Part shown: one piece after another, positions 48,220 through 50,486 of the stretch
Layout: every line of letters begins with the position of its first letter
Numbering within the stretch: the first letter of the stretch is position 1
Source: a virus
DNA: 50,486 nt
Virus record (IMG/VR): IMGVR_UViG_3300033153_005771
Coordinates: 1-50,486 of that record
Direction: 5' to 3' (one strand)
Made by a program: the position numbers and the translations under genes
Notes under the pieces: generated by a model
What the model was told of the DNA's origin: nothing
The model's database searches: none
The model's input: only the letters and a program-made list of their open reading frames with translations

Positions 48220-48347
48220 AGGACGAGCATTTCGAACAGCAGGCGTTTCCGGGAGGAGACAAAGAATGCGGGCAATCGCCGGACTTTTCCGGCCAAACGG
48301 AAAGCCGGTCCCGGGCCATTGGCCGATTTTCAAAGAGGGCGAATTGA
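48216..48347 (+). CDS. Short ORF, probably a shortened conserved protein
   Basis: 43 residues beginning MKDEHFEQQAFPGGD, a start I associate with longer phage proteins of unknown role. The start is coupled to the gene before by ATGA. The next gene begins inside it at 48266 in another frame, so the second half is shared. Confidence 0.4.
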   Translation: MKDEHFEQQAFPGGDKECGQSPDFSGQTESRSRAIGRFSKRAN

Positions 48348-48445
48348 TCGAGATCAAAAACTACACGTTCAAGGTCGCCCACATCGGGGAGAGCCACATG
48401 TTGCTCGAGCCCGTGGGACCGATCATCATAGGGGGTGGGGAATGA
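48266..48445 (+). CDS. Small beta-rich protein, unknown
   Basis: 59 residues; GGAGGAG eight bases before the ATG. PIFKEGELIEIKNYTFKVAH and MLLEPVGPIIIGGG give a small beta domain. Overlaps the next gene by ATGA. Confidence 0.6.
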   Translation: MRAIAGLFRPNGKPVPGHWPIFKEGELIEIKNYTFKVAHIGESHMLLEPVGPIIIGGGE

Positions 48446-48915
48446 TCACAATCTCAACGAGAAACCTGCCCCCCAACGTATCCAGGCTATTCGTTCAGGC
48501 TGCTGGTATATATAATGCATTTTTAGACGACTTGGAGGTCAAGAAAGCTATGGTAGATGAGGATTTCACGCATACCAAAAAGCCAGGATGGCAGGTTCTG
48601 TCCGATCTCAGGGACAATCGGGCGGTTACAATCGTCGGCTATCGCTCGTTCTGGCGAAAATCCAAGCAAAAGGGTAAAATACTCAGCAAGAAACGCAATA
48701 TATACGGCGTGAATCTCCGGAAACCCTGGGAAGAGTGGGGGCACTGCCAGGCATCGGAACTCCATGCCCACGAATGCTCACACCTCGCAAGGTTCCGCCA
48801 TGGGCGGGGCTGGTTTTCGAACTGGAAAACCAAGGCGAAACTGATGAGCGTGCCGTATCGGATCGGGGACATGGTGAGAGTCTACTGCCTAAGCCTCATG
48901 AGGTCCGACTGTTGA
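48442..48915 (+). CDS. Protein of unknown function
   Basis: 157 residues from ATG 48442, in ATGA overlap with the gene before; the frame runs further upstream but over that gene. Basic, with NRAVTIVGYRSFWRKSKQKG and two Cys-His stretches (EWGHCQASELHAHECSHLAR), perhaps a metal site. No family recognised. Confidence 0.55.
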   Translation: MITISTRNLPPNVSRLFVQAAGIYNAFLDDLEVKKAMVDEDFTHTKKPGWQVLSDLRDNRAVTIVGYRSFWRKSKQKGKILSKKRNIYGVNLRKPWEEWGHCQASELHAHECSHLARFRHGRGWFSNWKTKAKLMSVPYRIGDMVRVYCLSLMRSDC

Positions 48916-48951
48916 CTAAAGGCATCGGGAAATGATACCGATAGAGCTATT

Positions 48952-49458
48952 ATGACACCTGAGTATTACAAACTTGGCGGACTGATCATAGTCGCTCTGA
49001 TCGGCTCGAACGGCCTCGGGTATCTCGTGAAACTCCTGCTGAACGCTAAGGTCAGGTCTGGCGAGCGCGCCGAAAAAGGTCAATCTGACTCCCTGAAAAA
49101 ACAGGTCAACGGGCTCGAGAGTGAGAAGGACCAGCGCCAGCGTGAGGCCCTGGCCGCACTCAAGGCTGAGCGTGACGAAACACGAGCCGTGCTCAAAACA
49201 GAGCGCGACGAGGCCCGCAGGCAGCAAGACCAAGCCATCCGGAGCGACATTCAGGCCAATCGCACCGAGATATGCCACATCCAGAAAGATTTTCGAGAAT
49301 TCCAGGACACATGGAGCCGTGAGGCTGCGACGTCGACCGCTATGCGCAAGGCCCTTTTTGCGAAACTCGACACCCAGGGGCGGCAGATCGACAACATCCA
49401 GGACAAAATCGGTGAGTTTACTGAAGCACAGGCAACACAAAGAAAATCTACGAACTGA
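48952..49458 (+). CDS. Membrane-anchored coiled-coil protein (possible spanin or lysis accessory)
   Basis: 168 residues. Residues 6-30 (YKLGGLIIVALIGSNGLGYL) cross the membrane once. Residues 35-110 are a charged coiled coil (LKKQVNGLESEKDQRQREAL), continuing to EIGHIQ-like heptads. This is the build of an inner-membrane spanin, and the two genes after it encode small membrane proteins. No outer-membrane partner lipoprotein was found, so this is tentative. Confidence 0.55.
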   Translation: MTPEYYKLGGLIIVALIGSNGLGYLVKLLLNAKVRSGERAEKGQSDSLKKQVNGLESEKDQRQREALAALKAERDETRAVLKTERDEARRQQDQAIRSDIQANRTEICHIQKDFREFQDTWSREAATSTAMRKALFAKLDTQGRQIDNIQDKIGEFTEAQATQRKSTN

Positions 49459-49467
49459 GGTTGACAG

Positions 49468-49569
49468 ATGGCACAACTTTGTGCTGAAATCATAGCCATC
49501 CTGATTTTCGCCGCAATGATGGCGATTCTTAATTTGAGGCAAAAATGCGATCATTTTACAAAGGCCTGA
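49468..49569 (+). CDS. Small membrane peptide
   Basis: 33 residues, almost all one membrane span (EIIAILIFAAMMAILNL). GAGG upstream. Its end overlaps the start of the next gene by 25 bases. It fits a small lysis peptide in this cassette, but this is only by context. Confidence 0.45.
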   Translation: MAQLCAEIIAILIFAAMMAILNLRQKCDHFTKA

Positions 49570-50018
49570 GATATCTGATTTTCACGATCATCCTCGGAAC
49601 ACTCTGCACTGGCGTACTTTTCGCACTTCAGCCAGGGGCAGCCGTAGAAACCACGGCAGTTGGGACCATGGAACTCATCAAGGAGTTCGCGAAACTCCTG
49701 TGGAACATCCGCACCATGGGCCTCATGGCAATCCTGATGGGCTCCATCGCCCTGCTGATGAAATTCATAAATCACGGCTGGGTCGATCGCAAGCTGAACA
49801 AGCTCGACCAGAAAGAGAAGGCCCTGGGCCGGAAGATCAAACAGATTGTCCTCGTCGTACTCGGCGTCGTGATGGGAATACTCACATCGCTCGGCACGGG
49901 CGTACCAATCATCGAGGCCATCATGATCGGTCTCGTTGCATCCGGCGGGGCCTCGTCGATTTACAACGCGGTGAAGGCGTTTTTTCCAAGCAAGACCAAG
50001 CCACCATTGCCCGGCTAG
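49545..50018 (+). CDS. Holin-like multi-pass membrane protein
   Basis: 157 residues with three to four membrane spans: LRYLIFTIILGTLCTGVLFA; MGLMAILMGSIALLMKFI; QIVLVVLGVVMGILTSLGTG; PIIEAIMIGLVASGGASSIY. A charged loop (VDRKLNKLDQKEKALGRKIK) splits them. Place after a spanin-like and a small membrane gene, at the end of the operon, suggests a holin. No experiment-backed motif is visible. Confidence 0.55.
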   Translation: MRSFYKGLRYLIFTIILGTLCTGVLFALQPGAAVETTAVGTMELIKEFAKLLWNIRTMGLMAILMGSIALLMKFINHGWVDRKLNKLDQKEKALGRKIKQIVLVVLGVVMGILTSLGTGVPIIEAIMIGLVASGGASSIYNAVKAFFPSKTKPPLPG

Positions 50019-50139
50019 TTCAGGGGATGAACGGGGCGCGGGGATTTGTCCTTTGCCGTGCGTTCGACTCGTCGCCGTTTGCCTCCCGGCTTGCTCGTAC
50101 CGGGAATCGATGACGATCGGACCCACAAGCATTCGAAAG

Positions 50140-50170
50140 CGGTCTCAGATTTATATTTGAGGCCGTTTTT
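50140..50170 (+). terminator. Intrinsic terminator at the end of the rightward early/lysis operon
   Basis: CGGTCTCA (50140-50147) pairs with TGAGGCCG (50158-50165) around a 10-base A/T-rich loop, followed by five Ts. It separates the membrane-protein genes from the ParB-like operon. Confidence 0.78.
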
Positions 50171-50219
50171 GTATTGACCCGCAAAACAACAGCCCCAGGT
50201 TTTCCAGCCGTATTGACCC
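50171..50219 (+). repeat. Direct repeat GTATTGACCC in front of the ParB operon
   Basis: Copies at 50171-50180 and 50210-50219, 39 bases apart. Each contains TTGACC, a -35-like box. Neither has a good -10 at 17 bases; the second has TATGTG. They may be upstream promoter elements or activator sites for late genes. Confidence 0.6.
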
Positions 50220-50241
50220 CCGACTATCCTTGCATTATGTG

Positions 50242-50263
50242 CGAATATGCTATAATTAAAACG
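50242..50263 (+). promoter_or_regulatory. Extended -10 promoter directly before the ParB-like gene
   Basis: TGCTATAAT (TATAAT at 50251-50256) is an extended -10 box. The -35 position is weak (CCTTGC). The ATG at 50265 is eight bases from the -10, so the transcript would begin at or one or two bases before the start codon. There is no ribosome site. This predicts a near-leaderless mRNA. Confidence 0.65.
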
Positions 50264-50264
50264 C

Positions 50265-50486
50265 ATGAATACTATCGAAATAAAATGCGCAGGCTCGAGC
50301 ACTCTACCCATCGAAGAACTCACACCGTTTCAGGGAGACCTCAAAACCCTGTCCGATGAGAATTACGAAAAGCTCAAGAATGAGATCATCGATCTGGGAT
50401 TCTCAGAGCCTATCTCGGTATGGGAGAACAGGGGTAAGAACTATATTCTGAACGGGCATCAGCGCCTTGTCACACTGACCAGGATG
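50265..50486 (+). CDS. ParB/Srx-fold nuclease-like protein (N-terminal part; continues at position 2)
   Basis: Begins MNTIEIKCAGSSTLPIEELT and contains EIIDLGFSEPISVWENRGKN and ILNGHQRLVTLTRM, the ParB-like core. It runs off the right end in frame with the ORF open at base 2. Start chosen as the first ATG after the extended -10; no Shine-Dalgarno site is present. Confidence 0.8.
   Translation, partial: MNTIEIKCAGSSTLPIEELTPFQGDLKTLSDENYEKLKNEIIDLGFSEPISVWENRGKNYILNGHQRLVTLTRM
50375..50486. repeat. Terminal redundancy, right copy
   Basis: Matches 1-112 with one mismatch (C at 50480 against T at 106). In the ParB frame the change falls in the third base of an ACT/ACC threonine codon, so it is silent. 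Confidence 0.9.

Noticed and set aside
50086-50105. CCCGG-N10-CCGGG hairpin as terminator
   Set aside because: Only five base pairs and no T-tract; the better terminator lies at 50140-50170.
1-50486. tRNA genes, integrase or lysogeny module
   Set aside because: No cloverleaf-like segments, integrase tyrosine/serine motifs or CI-like repressor seen by eye; a dedicated tRNA search would be needed to exclude diverged tRNAs.

Overview
The window is the complete genome of a tailed double-stranded DNA bacteriophage with siphovirus-like gene order, written as a linear sequence of a circular or circularly permuted molecule. The first 112 bases reappear as the last 112 with one difference (T at 106, C at 50480). 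A ParB-like gene that starts at 50265 runs off the right end and continues in frame from position 2. I see no integrase, excisionase, lysogeny repressor, tRNA, CRISPR array or insertion sequence. The host cannot be read from the sequence. Shine-Dalgarno sites and sigma70-type promoters are of the common bacterial kind.

Layout. (1) 1-26650, rightward: ParB-like protein, TET-associated-type glycosyltransferase, small and large terminase, portal, head proteins, scaffold, major capsid, several small virion proteins, tail terminator, tail tube, tail chaperones with a probable -1 frameshift, tape measure, distal tail proteins, a hub-like protein and a fibre. (2) 40717-26751, leftward: small early genes and a RusA-like resolvase; then a second operon with a Cro-like regulator, PD-(D/E)XK exonuclease, RecT annealing protein, a coiled-coil protein and a striking hexamer repeat; then a third operon with an SNF2-type helicase, HNH endonuclease, beta-class DNA methyltransferase, a DUF5675 protein, zinc-ribbon proteins, a holin-like membrane protein and a PP-loop (PAPS reductase-like) protein. 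(3) 40908-43152, rightward: ribbon-helix-helix proteins, a VRR-NUC nuclease and a cytosine-C5 methyltransferase. (4) 44234-43190, leftward: four small genes including a CopG-like protein. (5) 44591-50018, rightward: a second PP-loop protein, a replication initiator with internal iterons, a DnaB-like helicase, small proteins and a membrane-protein cassette that may serve lysis.

How it fits together. The replication unit (initiator, iterons, DnaB-like helicase) and a Red-like recombination unit (exonuclease, RecT, RusA-like) would replicate the genome. Two DNA methyltransferases and a glycosyltransferase next to ParB and terminase suggest the DNA is modified before packaging. Genes are packed tightly, with many ATGA or GTGA stop/start overlaps. 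Control seems to lie in a few intergenic hubs. There is a divergent promoter pair at 40818-40890. A leftward promoter with a 9-bp palindrome lies at 38901-38957. At 44297-44583 there are two rightward promoters and two intrinsic terminators. A near-leaderless promoter sits in front of the ParB-like gene.

The points most worth a second look are: the ParB-glycosyltransferase pair without a visible oxygenase or hydroxymethylase partner; two long overlapping frames across the cytosine methyltransferase; a 198-bp array of 33 perfect NCGACC hexamers open in all three leftward frames; a promoter pair sharing a doubled TATACC box; and a roughly 90-nt promoter-to-terminator unit directly in front of a PP-loop gene.
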